From NCBI GenBank assembly GCA_004297935.1, contig SCRE01000005.1:62001-126000 (forward strand): a stretch of 64,000 nucleotides of DNA, written 5' to 3'. Positions 53,866-61,403 of the stretch are shown piece by piece. A model generated the notes under the pieces. It ran no database searches, was not told the DNA's origin, and saw nothing but the letters and a program-made list of their open reading frames with translations. Position 1 is the stretch's first letter; each line of letters starts with the position of its first letter. The position numbers and the translations under genes are program-made. Origin of the DNA: Microbacteriaceae bacterium. GTDB taxonomy: Bacteria > Actinomycetota > Actinomycetes > Actinomycetales > Microbacteriaceae.

Positions 53866-54939
53866 GTGTCTCCAACCGAAACCTCGACCCAGGTGGTAAT
53901 CGTGGGGGCCGGCCAAGCGGGGTTGGCCGTCGCCTACTATTTGCGGCGATTCGAGTTGGAGTCCGGGGTCGATTTCATCGTCTATGACCGCGGCCCGGGC
54001 ACGGGTGGCGCGTGGCAATTGCGTTGGGATGCGCTGCGGCTCGGGAGTGCGCATCACGTCAGCGATCTCCCTGGTATGGCCGAACTCGGCATCAGCTTCG
54101 AGCGGGCCGATCGCACGCTCCCGGCGAAGGACGTCGTCGCCGGCTACTACCGCCGGTACGAGGAGCATTTCGGCCTGAACGTGCAACGACCGGTCACGGT
54201 GCACACCGTCTTCAATCGCGGCGCCGACCTGGTGGTCGGTCACGATCGCGGCGAGACCGTGACGCGCATGCTGGTGAACGCGACCGGAACCTGGGGCGCC
54301 CCGTTCGTGCCCTATCTGCCCGGGAGCAATACATTCTCCGGCCGGCATGTGCACACCAGCGGCTATCGTTCCGCGGAAGAGTTCGCCGGGGAGCGCGTCG
54401 TCGTGGTCGGTGGGGGGACGAGCGCCGTCGGCTTCCTCTTGGAGCTGGAGGGAGTCGCGTCCGCTGTGACCTGGGCCACCCGCCGCCCGGTCGACTTCCG
54501 CAACGAGTCAGAGCTCACCATCGAGGGCGGTGTCGCCGCCGTGTCCATGCAGGATGCCGCTGCTCGTGCCGGCGAGGCGCTGCCCAGCATCGTGAGCGGC
54601 ACGGGCGTTCCGCGCACGCGGCGCATCGTCGCGGCGATCGATCGCGGGCTGCTGGTGGAGCGACCCATGTTCACTGCGATCGAACCGGGCGGGGTGCGCT
54701 GGTCGGACGGCTCGTTCACCGCGGCGGATGCGATCATCTGGGCCACCGGATTCCGCCCTGAATTGCGACACCTCGCGGCCCTGAAACTCCGCGAAAAGGC
54801 CGGTGGGCTCACCGTCGAGCAGGGGGCGGCCTGGCTGGATCCGCGGATCTTCCTTGCCGGCTACGGCCCAACGGCATCCACGATCGGCGCCAACCGTGCC
54901 GGCCGCGTGATCGCGCGGCAGATCATGGGCCAGCTGTAG
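53866..54939 (+). CDS. Flavin-containing monooxygenase-like FAD/NAD(P) oxidoreductase
   Basis: The protein is about 357 aa from GTG 53866; GTG 53839 is in frame. FAD-binding GxGxxG is visible as VVIVGAGQAGLAVAYYL at the N-terminus, and the NADP-binding one as VVVVGGGTSAVGFLLEL near residue 180. ATGTWGAPFVPYLPGSNTFSGRHVHTSGYRSAEEFAG resembles the FMO/Baeyer-Villiger family, and ATGFRPELRHL is the usual ATG motif near the end. The substrate is unknown. The protein is shorter than typical FMOs, closer to the CzcO/trimethylamine-like small group. Confidence 0.85.
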   Translation: MSPTETSTQVVIVGAGQAGLAVAYYLRRFELESGVDFIVYDRGPGTGGAWQLRWDALRLGSAHHVSDLPGMAELGISFERADRTLPAKDVVAGYYRRYEEHFGLNVQRPVTVHTVFNRGADLVVGHDRGETVTRMLVNATGTWGAPFVPYLPGSNTFSGRHVHTSGYRSAEEFAGERVVVVGGGTSAVGFLLELEGVASAVTWATRRPVDFRNESELTIEGGVAAVSMQDAAARAGEALPSIVSGTGVPRTRRIVAAIDRGLLVERPMFTAIEPGGVRWSDGSFTAADAIIWATGFRPELRHLAALKLREKAGGLTVEQGAAWLDPRIFLAGYGPTASTIGANRAGRVIARQIMGQL

Positions 54940-54978
54940 TCCACGTTCACGTGGAGTCTCCGTGGACGTCCTCCGGTG

Positions 54979-57111
54979 TCAGTTCCGCGAGCGCGAGGCC
55001 CGCTTGCGAGCGTGCCGCGTTGTCGCCGACTTGCCGGGCTCGGGCGCCTCGGGGTTCAGCGTCGTGGTTTTGGCCGCGACCGTCGAAGCGGGCGCCAACG
55101 GTCGGCGCACCGGAGGCCTGATCGGCTCGCCACGGCGATCCTGTCCGGGCAGTGGGCGGGATCGGCGACCATAGATCAACTCCGACGAGTCCAGCAGCCA
55201 CGGCACGAGCGCGATCGTCACGCCATGGCACATCATCAACTGCTTGCTGATCCGTCTTGCGCGGTGATTGTGCAGTAGGCTCTCCCACCAGTGCCCGACG
55301 ATGTACTGCGGCAGATAGACCGTGACGACCTCTGAACCGTGTTCCTCGCGCCGCTTCTTGAGGTATTTGACCAGCGGATAACCGAAATCTCGATAGGGCG
55401 ACGCGATGACGGTGAGCGGAACATGGATGTTCATGGTGCGCCACTGCTCCCGCAGCTTGTCGGTCGCCTCTTCGTCGATCGACACGGTGATCGCCTCGAT
55501 GCTCTCGTGCCGGGCGGCGATCGCGTAGTCGAGGGCCTTCAAAGCCGGCTTCTGCATCTTGCCGACCAGCACGATGGCGTGGTCGCCAGTACTGCCGAAC
55601 GTCGTTGTCGAGTCCACCTCGACCTCTTTCTCGACGTCGCGGTAGTAGCGATTCACCCCCAGCATGAGCATGAACAGGATCGGCATGAAGATGAACACCA
55701 GATACGCGCCGTGGGTGAACTTCGTGATCGTGACGACCACCAGCACGCTGAACGTCAGAATGGCTCCGAACGCGTTGATGCAGAGGCTGCGGATGATGCT
55801 GCCGCGGTTTCGCGCGCCGGCCTTCAGCAGCGATACCCAGTGTTTGACCATGCCGCTCTGGCCCAGCGTGAACGAGACGAACACGCCGATGATATACAGC
55901 TGGATCAGCTGGGTGAGGTTGGCCTGGTACACCACCAGCAGGATGATCGCTGCCAGGCCCAGCAGGATCATTCCGTTCGAGTAGACCAGGCGGTCCCCGC
56001 GGGTGGACAACGCCTTGGGCGCATACGAGTCCTTCGCCAGCACCGAACCGAGCAGCGGGAATCCGTTGAACGCCGTGTTCGCGGCCAGGAGCAGCACGAC
56101 CGCCGTCGCCGCCTGAACGAGGAAGAACAGCACGGTGTTGTCGCCGAACGTCGCGGAGGCGATCTGTGCGATCAGACTGCGCTGCGGCGAGGTCGCGCAC
56201 TGACTCCAGCCGATCAGGTCGCACGGGTTCTCGGCGTAGTGCACGCCGGTGACCAGCGCCATCGCGGTCAACCCGGCGAAGAGCGTGACGGCAACCCCGC
56301 CCAGCATCAGCAGTGTGGTGCGGGCGTTCTTGATCTTCGGAAGTCGGAACGCGGGCACCCCGTTGGCGACCGCCTCGACGCCGGTCAGGGCGCTGCATCC
56401 GCTTGAGAACGAGCGCAGCAGCAACAGCACCATCGCGGCCTGCGTGAGGCTCTGTGCTCGCATCGCGTAGCCCGCGGATTCCGCAACCGGCGGATGACCC
56501 AGCATCGTTTCGATCAGTCCCGTCACGATCATCAGCGCGATGCTGCCGATGAAGACATAGGTCGGAATCGCGAACGTCTTGCTCGACTCGCGGATACCGC
56601 GCAGATTGACTGCGGCAATGAGCACGACGAAAGCCACGGCCAGTTCGGTGCGCCACGGGCTGAGCACCGGCAACGCCGAGATGATGTTGTCGACACCGCT
56701 GGCGACGGACACCGCGACGGTCATCACGTAGTCCACCAGCAGGGCGGATGCGACGACCAGGCCGGCCTTCTCGCCGAGATTCTTGTGCGCGACCTCGTAG
56801 TCGCCGCCGCCCGACGGGTAGGCCTTGACCAACTGCCGGTATGACGCCACCACGGTCATGAGCAGCACGATGACCGCCACGGCGACCCACGGCGCCAAAC
56901 TGAGGAACGCCAGCCCGCCGACCAGCAGGATCATCATCATCTCTTGCGGGCCGTAGGCCACAGATGACAGCGCGTCGCTGGCGAAAATGGGTAGCGCAAG
57001 CCGTTTGGGCAGCAATTGGCCCTCGAGCTTCTCGCTGGGAAGCGGGTCTCCGATCAACCAGCGTTTGGCCGATCGCCCATCGATGGTGGGGGACTTCCCC
57101 TCATTTGTCAC
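54979..57111 (-). CDS. KimA-like APC-superfamily transporter (potassium or amino acid uptake)
   Basis: The protein is about 710 aa with 12 membrane helices in the first ~460 residues, then a soluble C-terminal domain. LPIFASDALSSVAYGPQEMM in helix 1 is typical of the YdaO/KimA group of K+:H+ symporters. The cytosolic part contains YRDVEKEVEVDSTTTFGSTGDHAIVLVGKMQKPALKALDYAIA, as in KimA-type dimerisation domains. A Lys/Arg-rich tail ends it. A promoter upstream suggests GTG 57111 as a leaderless start; a GTG at 57123 lies inside the -10. In Bacillus this family is controlled by c-di-AMP. Confidence 0.85.
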   Translation of the reverse strand: MTNEGKSPTIDGRSAKRWLIGDPLPSEKLEGQLLPKRLALPIFASDALSSVAYGPQEMMMILLVGGLAFLSLAPWVAVAVIVLLMTVVASYRQLVKAYPSGGGDYEVAHKNLGEKAGLVVASALLVDYVMTVAVSVASGVDNIISALPVLSPWRTELAVAFVVLIAAVNLRGIRESSKTFAIPTYVFIGSIALMIVTGLIETMLGHPPVAESAGYAMRAQSLTQAAMVLLLLRSFSSGCSALTGVEAVANGVPAFRLPKIKNARTTLLMLGGVAVTLFAGLTAMALVTGVHYAENPCDLIGWSQCATSPQRSLIAQIASATFGDNTVLFFLVQAATAVVLLLAANTAFNGFPLLGSVLAKDSYAPKALSTRGDRLVYSNGMILLGLAAIILLVVYQANLTQLIQLYIIGVFVSFTLGQSGMVKHWVSLLKAGARNRGSIIRSLCINAFGAILTFSVLVVVTITKFTHGAYLVFIFMPILFMLMLGVNRYYRDVEKEVEVDSTTTFGSTGDHAIVLVGKMQKPALKALDYAIAARHESIEAITVSIDEEATDKLREQWRTMNIHVPLTVIASPYRDFGYPLVKYLKKRREEHGSEVVTVYLPQYIVGHWWESLLHNHRARRISKQLMMCHGVTIALVPWLLDSSELIYGRRSRPLPGQDRRGEPIRPPVRRPLAPASTVAAKTTTLNPEAPEPGKSATTRHARKRASRSRN

Positions 57112-57119
57112 GAGGCACG

Positions 57120-57147
57120 ACACTACACTCTGCTAATCCGCTGTCAA
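57120..57147 (-). promoter_or_regulatory. Promoter for the KimA-like gene, predicted leaderless
   Basis: On the minus strand TTGACA (57147-57142) and TAGTGT (57125-57120) are 16 bp apart. Transcription would begin around 57112-57113, essentially at the GTG codon 57111. No ydaO-type riboswitch is recognisable in this very short upstream region. Confidence 0.5.
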
Positions 57148-57298
57148 GTTGGCGTGTCCCCGTGTCTGTATGCGCACTGTGAGTGTGCTGAATTTGGAGG
57201 GCGATCGCGCCTCCGCCGACCGACCCACGGGCCCTTCGGCAGGCCGGCTTCGTGATCTTTTTTCGGCCGGGCAGCTCACACCGGCGTACCGTGGATAC

Positions 57299-57565
57299 AT
57301 GGCACACGCAAGGAGCCATATCGATCCACACCAGCTGGCAGAGCACGCCGCCGAATGGCTGGACGGCAAGCTGTTCCGAGTACTCGGACCGCCGCCGCTC
57401 GGCCCATACGACGATGACGTCGCAACGCCATCCGTGCAGGCCTCGTGCCCGCTCTGCGGCAAGTCGATGTCGCGGCACACGGCCGAACACGAAGGGGCGC
57501 ACACGTTCCTTCACTGCCCGGATCCCGGTGTGACCGATGTGGCAGAGTCCGGCCGTGCGGCCTGA
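57299..57565 (+). CDS. Small conserved-looking Cys/His protein of unknown function
   Basis: The protein is 88 aa from ATG 57299 (MAHARSHIDPHQLAEHAAEW). WLDGKLFRVLGPPPLGPYDDD is a distinctive central segment. The C-terminal half has CPLCGKSMSRH followed by H-x3-H-x2-FLHCP, which could bind one zinc ion. An in-frame GTG at 57149 overlaps the divergent promoter and is not used. I do not recognise a family. It converges with the PadR gene across short direct repeats (57660-57710). Confidence 0.6.
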   Translation: MAHARSHIDPHQLAEHAAEWLDGKLFRVLGPPPLGPYDDDVATPSVQASCPLCGKSMSRHTAEHEGAHTFLHCPDPGVTDVAESGRAA

Positions 57566-57764
57566 GCGCCTCGCGGCCTGACACAGTCCGACAAGACGCT
57601 CCCGGAGGCCAACGAAGGACGGGGGTGCAGGAGGGTATTGCTGCGCATCCGCCCGTCAACAGTCCGCTGGGTCGACAGTCCCGCTGGGTCGACAGTCCGC
57701 CGAGTTGCCCCGCATGACCCTTCGTGGGGCAACTCACAGCACGTGCCGTGGGTCGGCAGGCCGG

Positions 57765-58388
57765 CTAGCCGGCGGCCAGCAACGCGAGGATGTCCGTTCG
57801 CGCCTCAGCAAGCCGAACGCGCAACTGCGCGACGGCTTGCGGCGAGATCGCACCGTGCGCCGCCCGCTTTCGAAGGTCGACGCGCAGTTGCTGGCGGAAC
57901 TCGTTGATGATGAGTTCCGCTTCGCGCGCCGCACCGCGTGACTCACTGCCTGGGTCTGACGAGGCAAAGGTCGCGGACGCGGTGCGCTTCGCCTCCCGTT
58001 TCGTTTCTCGGGCTGCGGATGCGAGGTCGGCGCGGAGGCTCTTCATCGCCCGGTTGACACCGGCGCGAACCTCGTCGGCGAGGCGTCGCACCGAATCGGT
58101 GACCTCGTTCTCGATTGCGGAGAGCTCGCCCGCGCGGGCAGTGAGTTCGGCGTGACCGGCATCCGTGATCTGGTACACGGTCTTGCGGCCATCCGTCGTC
58201 TTGGTCACGAGGCCATCATCCTCGAGTTTCGCCAAGCGTGGGTAAATCGTGCCCGCGCTCGGCGAATAGGTGCCGCCGAATCGGTCGCTCAGCGCCTGGA
58301 TGAGGTCGTAGCCGTGCTTCGGTGACTCGGCGATCAGGCTCAGCAGGTACAGTCGCAGGCTGCCGTGGGAGAAGACGGCGGGAGTCAT
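57765..58388 (-). CDS. PadR-family regulator
   Basis: The protein is 207 aa. The winged helix (residues 1-85) shows HGSLRLYLLSLIAESPKHGYDLIQALSDRFGGTYSPSAGTIYPRLAKLEDDGLVTKTTDGRKTVYQITDAGHAEL, a textbook PadR domain. A long charged helical C-terminus rich in Arg/Ala follows (Vir_C-like). The start overlaps the DUF4097 stop by 4 nt, so it is the second gene of a coupled pair and probably controls that operon through the inverted repeat upstream. Confidence 0.92.
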   Translation of the reverse strand: MTPAVFSHGSLRLYLLSLIAESPKHGYDLIQALSDRFGGTYSPSAGTIYPRLAKLEDDGLVTKTTDGRKTVYQITDAGHAELTARAGELSAIENEVTDSVRRLADEVRAGVNRAMKSLRADLASAARETKREAKRTASATFASSDPGSESRGAAREAELIINEFRQQLRVDLRKRAAHGAISPQAVAQLRVRLAEARTDILALLAAG

Positions 58389-59227
58389 GCCGAGGCCTCG
58401 TTCTTGTCGGGTCGTGCGCCTGCCGAGGGGCGTCGCACAACCGAGATGTCGCCGGACACCGTGTTACCGGACACGTCGACCCACTGCCCCTCGAGCGAGC
58501 CGGTCTGCTGCGTGAAGCTCTTGTCCGGTGCGCGCCGCACGACGGTGTCGTCGACGCGTAGTCGCCCCGTGATCGCGTTCACACGGTAGCGCGCGCTGAC
58601 GCCCTCGTCGAGACGGATCGTGACGTCCCCCGAAACGGTGTTGGTCGAGATCCGGTCGGGAGTGCCGCTGACATCGAGGTAGATGTTGGCGCTCACGCTA
58701 TCCGCGTTGAACGCGTGAAGCCGGCCGGATGCGGTGAGGTCGCCGGAGACGGTGTGAGCGGTGATCGTGCCGACGTGGTCGCGCACGGACAGCTCGCCGC
58801 CGACGGCGTTGAGGTCCAAATCGCCGGAGAGGCCGTCGACCGTGATCTCGCCGGACACCGTGCTGAGTTTGGCGTCCGTCGTCAAACCGGAGATCAGCGC
58901 ATCCGCGGAGACGACGCCGAGCTTGACCGCGACATCTCGGGGAACCAGCACGCTGACATCGGCGCTCGCCTTGCCGCTCCAGGCGCGGAAGACGTCGAGG
59001 AAGTTGTCCCAGCGCAGTTGCGGGTGATCGATCTCGAGCACGTCGCCGTCGATCGAGATCTTCAGTTCCTTGCCGCTCACGGAGTGCACCTCAACGCGTG
59101 CTCCGGGCTCATCGTGGCCGATGATGTCGATCTGGCCGCCGATCAGGCCGACCTTCATCTTGCGCACGCGCTCGATGTCGATCGTCTTCGTCTGGCCGGG
59201 GTTCACCAGCCATTTTTCCAGTGTCAT
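58385..59227 (-). CDS. DUF4097-family beta-helix protein
   Basis: The protein is 280 aa. Repeated strands with the TVSG/VSGD signature are visible (LSTVSGEITVDGLSGDLDL, AHTVSGDLTASG, TNTVSGDVTIRLDEG, GNTVSGDISVV), forming the right-handed beta-helix typical of DUF4097/DUF4098. There is no signal peptide or membrane helix, so it is cytosolic. PadR-DUF4097 pairs are common in actinobacteria and linked to envelope-stress-type regulation, but the role is not established. The N-terminal segment EKWLVNPGQTKTIDIERVRKMKVGLIGGQIDI is also family-typical. Confidence 0.88.
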   Translation of the reverse strand: MTLEKWLVNPGQTKTIDIERVRKMKVGLIGGQIDIIGHDEPGARVEVHSVSGKELKISIDGDVLEIDHPQLRWDNFLDVFRAWSGKASADVSVLVPRDVAVKLGVVSADALISGLTTDAKLSTVSGEITVDGLSGDLDLNAVGGELSVRDHVGTITAHTVSGDLTASGRLHAFNADSVSANIYLDVSGTPDRISTNTVSGDVTIRLDEGVSARYRVNAITGRLRVDDTVVRRAPDKSFTQQTGSLEGQWVDVSGNTVSGDISVVRRPSAGARPDKNEASA

Positions 59228-59283
59228 CAGTTTCTCCTTGGGTGGGCATCCAGTCAGTCGGCGAACGGATGCGAAGCGTTTGT

Positions 59284-59325
59284 TCGAGATATGGCTCGTT
59301 GTATTGAAAACACGATATATCTCGA
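59284..59325. promoter_or_regulatory. Inverted repeat TCGAGATAT...ATATCTCGA upstream of DUF4097-PadR
   Basis: Nine-bp perfect arms (59284-59292 and 59317-59325) are separated by 24 nt, in an A/T-rich island 57-98 bp upstream of the DUF4097 start. The site is a candidate operator for the PadR protein. Confidence 0.55.
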
Positions 59326-59438
59326 GTCTGAGATCTGCAAGACAATTCTCGATTCGCTTTTTCGATGTTCCGCGTCGGGGATGCCTGGGCCCTGGGCCCC
59401 GCGCGAGGCGCAGTCGGTAGTCCGTCTCGCAAGATTGC

Positions 59439-59469
59439 TTGACATTGACGCTGCGTCAACTTGTATTGT
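59439..59469 (+). promoter_or_regulatory. MerR-type promoter with 19-bp spacer and palindromic operator
   Basis: TTGACA (59439-59444) and TATTGT (59464-59469) are exactly 19 bp apart, the over-long spacing recognised by MerR-family activators. The palindrome TTGACGCTGCGTCAA fills the spacer. It drives the MerR gene that follows, so autoregulation is expected. Confidence 0.85.
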
Positions 59470-59519
59470 GAATAGCACCACGAGAACACCACCAGAGCAC
59501 CACGAGAATGGAGGCGGGC

Positions 59520-60332
59520 ATGGGCACCGATGGCGCGCCGGACTGGTCTATCCAGGAGATCGCGCGTCTGGCCGGAACGACCAGCAGAACCCTGCGTCAC
59601 TACGGCGACGTCGGGCTGCTCTCGCCGAGTCGCATCGGCAGCAATGGCTACCGCTATTACGACCGCAGTGCCCTCGTGCGCCTGCAGCGCATCCTGCTGC
59701 TGCGGGATCTCGGTCTCGGCCTACCGGCGGTCGCCGGCGTTCTCGCGAACGAGACGGACACGCCGCACGCACTGCGCGGCCACTTGGAATGGTTACGCGC
59801 GGAGCAGGGACGGCTGGCGCGACAGATCGCATCCGTCGAGGTGACGATCGCGGACCTGGAGGGTCCGCCCGATGGGAGACACGATGGGAAACACGATGGG
59901 AAAGGAGGCGAACGACCGATGGCACACGACATGCTCGACGGGTTCGATCACACGCAATACAGGGACGAGGTCGAGCAGCGCTGGGGCGCCGACGCCTACG
60001 CGAAGAGCGACGCCTGGTGGCGTTCGAAGACGGATGCCGAGAAGAAGCGATTCCAGCAGGCACACGTCGACATCGCCCGCGACTACGCAACCGCGCGGGC
60101 GGCGGGAAGGGACGTCGCGAGTGAGGAGGTGCAGGCCATCGTGCGGCGACACGTCGACTGGTTGAACCTGTCGGCGCCCGTTACCGGTGGCCCGATCACC
60201 CGCCAGCGGTTGCTCGGCTACGGCGACATGTACGTCAGCGACCCGCGCTTCGCGGCGAACTATGGCGGCATCGAGGGTGCGGAGTACGTGCGGGCCGCTA
60301 TCGCGGTCTACGCGGCGGCGTTGGTCGAGTAG
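59520..60332 (+). CDS. TipA-like MerR-family regulator
   Basis: The protein is about 270 aa from ATG 59520 (GGAGG 5 nt upstream; the ATG at 59508 overlaps that site). The N-terminal MerR helix-turn-helix is WSIQEIARLAGTTSRTLRHYGDVGLLSPSRIGSNGYRYYDRSALVRLQRILLLRDLGLGL. A coiled-coil follows. The C-terminal half (MLDGFDHTQYRDEVEQRWGADAYAKSDAWW...VSDPRFAANYGG) is a TipAS antibiotic-binding domain, as in TipA/Mta. It should activate its own promoter when it binds a thiopeptide-like or other drug. The last three codons and stop (LVE then TAG) are formed by the edge of a family-A palindrome. Confidence 0.93.
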   Translation: MGTDGAPDWSIQEIARLAGTTSRTLRHYGDVGLLSPSRIGSNGYRYYDRSALVRLQRILLLRDLGLGLPAVAGVLANETDTPHALRGHLEWLRAEQGRLARQIASVEVTIADLEGPPDGRHDGKHDGKGGERPMAHDMLDGFDHTQYRDEVEQRWGADAYAKSDAWWRSKTDAEKKRFQQAHVDIARDYATARAAGRDVASEEVQAIVRRHVDWLNLSAPVTGGPITRQRLLGYGDMYVSDPRFAANYGGIEGAEYVRAAIAVYAAALVE

Positions 60333-60435
60333 GTCGCTCTGCGACCGTATCGAGACCCGCGCAGGTCGCTATCGGGAGTCTCGATACGCCCGCTCGATAT
60401 GCCCGCTCGCTGCGCTCACGGGCTACTCGACCGGC
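60325..60435. repeat. Family-A palindromic repeat overlapping the MerR gene end
   Basis: It starts GTTGGTCGAGTAGGTCGC, continues CGTATCGAGACCC, GAGTCTCGATACGCCCGC and GCTCGCTGCGCTCACGG, and ends GCTACTCGACCGGC. The first 8 bases are coding. A short family-B-like segment (AAAACCGGAAGAG ... AAAGTCCGGTCGAGCG) follows at about 60441-60510 and runs into the end of the YczE gene. Confidence 0.85.
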
Positions 60436-60487
60436 AGGGCTTTGCTCGCAAAACCGGAAGAGTCTGGGAAAGCGTCCGATCCACCGC

Positions 60488-61345
60488 TCAAAGTCCGGTC
60501 GAGCGTGAGGGGTCGCGGCGCTCGTGTGTCGTCGCGGTGGGTGGGCGATCCGCCGGCACGGCGGCATCCGGGAGCCGAATGGCGAATGGCGGCATCGCCC
60601 AGTGGATCAGCGTGCCGATCAGGAGTGCGAAGGCGAGCGTGCCGAAGCCGACGTTGCCGCCGAGGATCCAGCCGATGACCAGCACGGTGACCTCGATCGC
60701 CGTGCGCACCAGCCAGATCGGTCTGCCCGTTCGGGCGTGCAACCCCGTCATCAGCCCGTCGCGCGGGCCTGGTCCCAGCTGAGCGCCGATGTAGAGCCCC
60801 GTGGCCAGCGCGAGCAGCGCGAGGCCTCCGGCGAACAGCAGAATCCGCAGCCACAGCTGATCCGGGGCGGGAATGATCGCGAGCCCTAATTGTGCGCTCG
60901 GACCGATCAGGAGCGCATTGAGGATCGTGCCGAGCCCGGGCACCTGCCGCAACGGAATCCAGAGCAGCAGAACGGCGAGACCGATGATGTTGGTCAAGAG
61001 TCCGAACGGAATGCCCGAGCGGATCGACAGACCCTGTGTCAGCACGTCCCATGGGTCCAGGCCGACGCCTGCCTGCACCATCGCGCTGATCGCGATGCCA
61101 TACAGGAAGAGCCCGATCAGCAATTGCGTCAGGCGGCGCCCGAAGCGATGACGGATGCCGCTGCCCCAAACGTTCTGCAGCGTCGCGTTCTGCAGCGTCC
61201 CGTTTTGCGGCGTCGCCGTCTTGCGCGGTCGCGCCGCGCGCGCGCCCGGTCGCAGGATCGCGGTCTTCTGCGCTCCTGTCTTCTGAACGCTTGTCTTCTG
61301 CACGCCTGCCTGTCGCGCTCCCGGCCTGACCACTTCTGTCACCAT
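60488..61345 (-). CDS. YczE-family membrane protein
   Basis: The protein is about 285 aa from ATG 61345. The first ~65 residues are a basic low-complexity region with repeated VQKT and TLQN units, encoded by 15-nt tandem repeats. They are followed by five or more membrane helices: RLTQLLIGLFLYGIAISAMVQAGVGLDPWDVLTQGLS, GLLTNIIGLAVLLLW, ILLFAGGLALLALATGLYIGAQLGPGPRDGLMTGL and EVTVLVIGWILGGNVGFGTL. The G-x-GPRDGLMTGL segment is typical of YczE/YitT-like proteins. It is divergent from a MocR regulator, the usual yczR-yczE arrangement. The function is unknown. Confidence 0.85.
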   Translation of the reverse strand: MVTEVVRPGARQAGVQKTSVQKTGAQKTAILRPGARAARPRKTATPQNGTLQNATLQNVWGSGIRHRFGRRLTQLLIGLFLYGIAISAMVQAGVGLDPWDVLTQGLSIRSGIPFGLLTNIIGLAVLLLWIPLRQVPGLGTILNALLIGPSAQLGLAIIPAPDQLWLRILLFAGGLALLALATGLYIGAQLGPGPRDGLMTGLHARTGRPIWLVRTAIEVTVLVIGWILGGNVGFGTLAFALLIGTLIHWAMPPFAIRLPDAAVPADRPPTATTHERRDPSRSTGL

Positions 61346-61361
61346 GCAATCCAATACGAAA

Positions 61362-61403
61362 AGTGGATCTTGATCAAGATGCCAATTCACCTAGAGTGGA
61401 CTT
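61362..61403. promoter_or_regulatory. Operator region of the yczR/yczE-type pair
   Basis: The direct repeats AGTGGATCTT (61362-61371) and AGTGGACTT (61395-61403) are 33 bp apart, three helical turns. Between them lies the perfect palindrome ATCTTGATCAAGAT (61367-61380). MocR proteins commonly bind such spaced direct repeats. A TAGAGT hexamer at 61392-61397 would place the start of transcription at the ATG 61404, giving a leaderless mRNA. Confidence 0.65.

Noticed and set aside
57124-57298. c-di-AMP (ydaO-type) riboswitch upstream of the KimA-like gene
   Set aside because: The promoter leaves almost no leader RNA, and the conserved riboswitch core was not recognised.
60423-61349. 308-codon Arg-rich frame overlapping the YczE gene
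   Set aside because: The other frame has continuous membrane helices and family motifs; this one does not.
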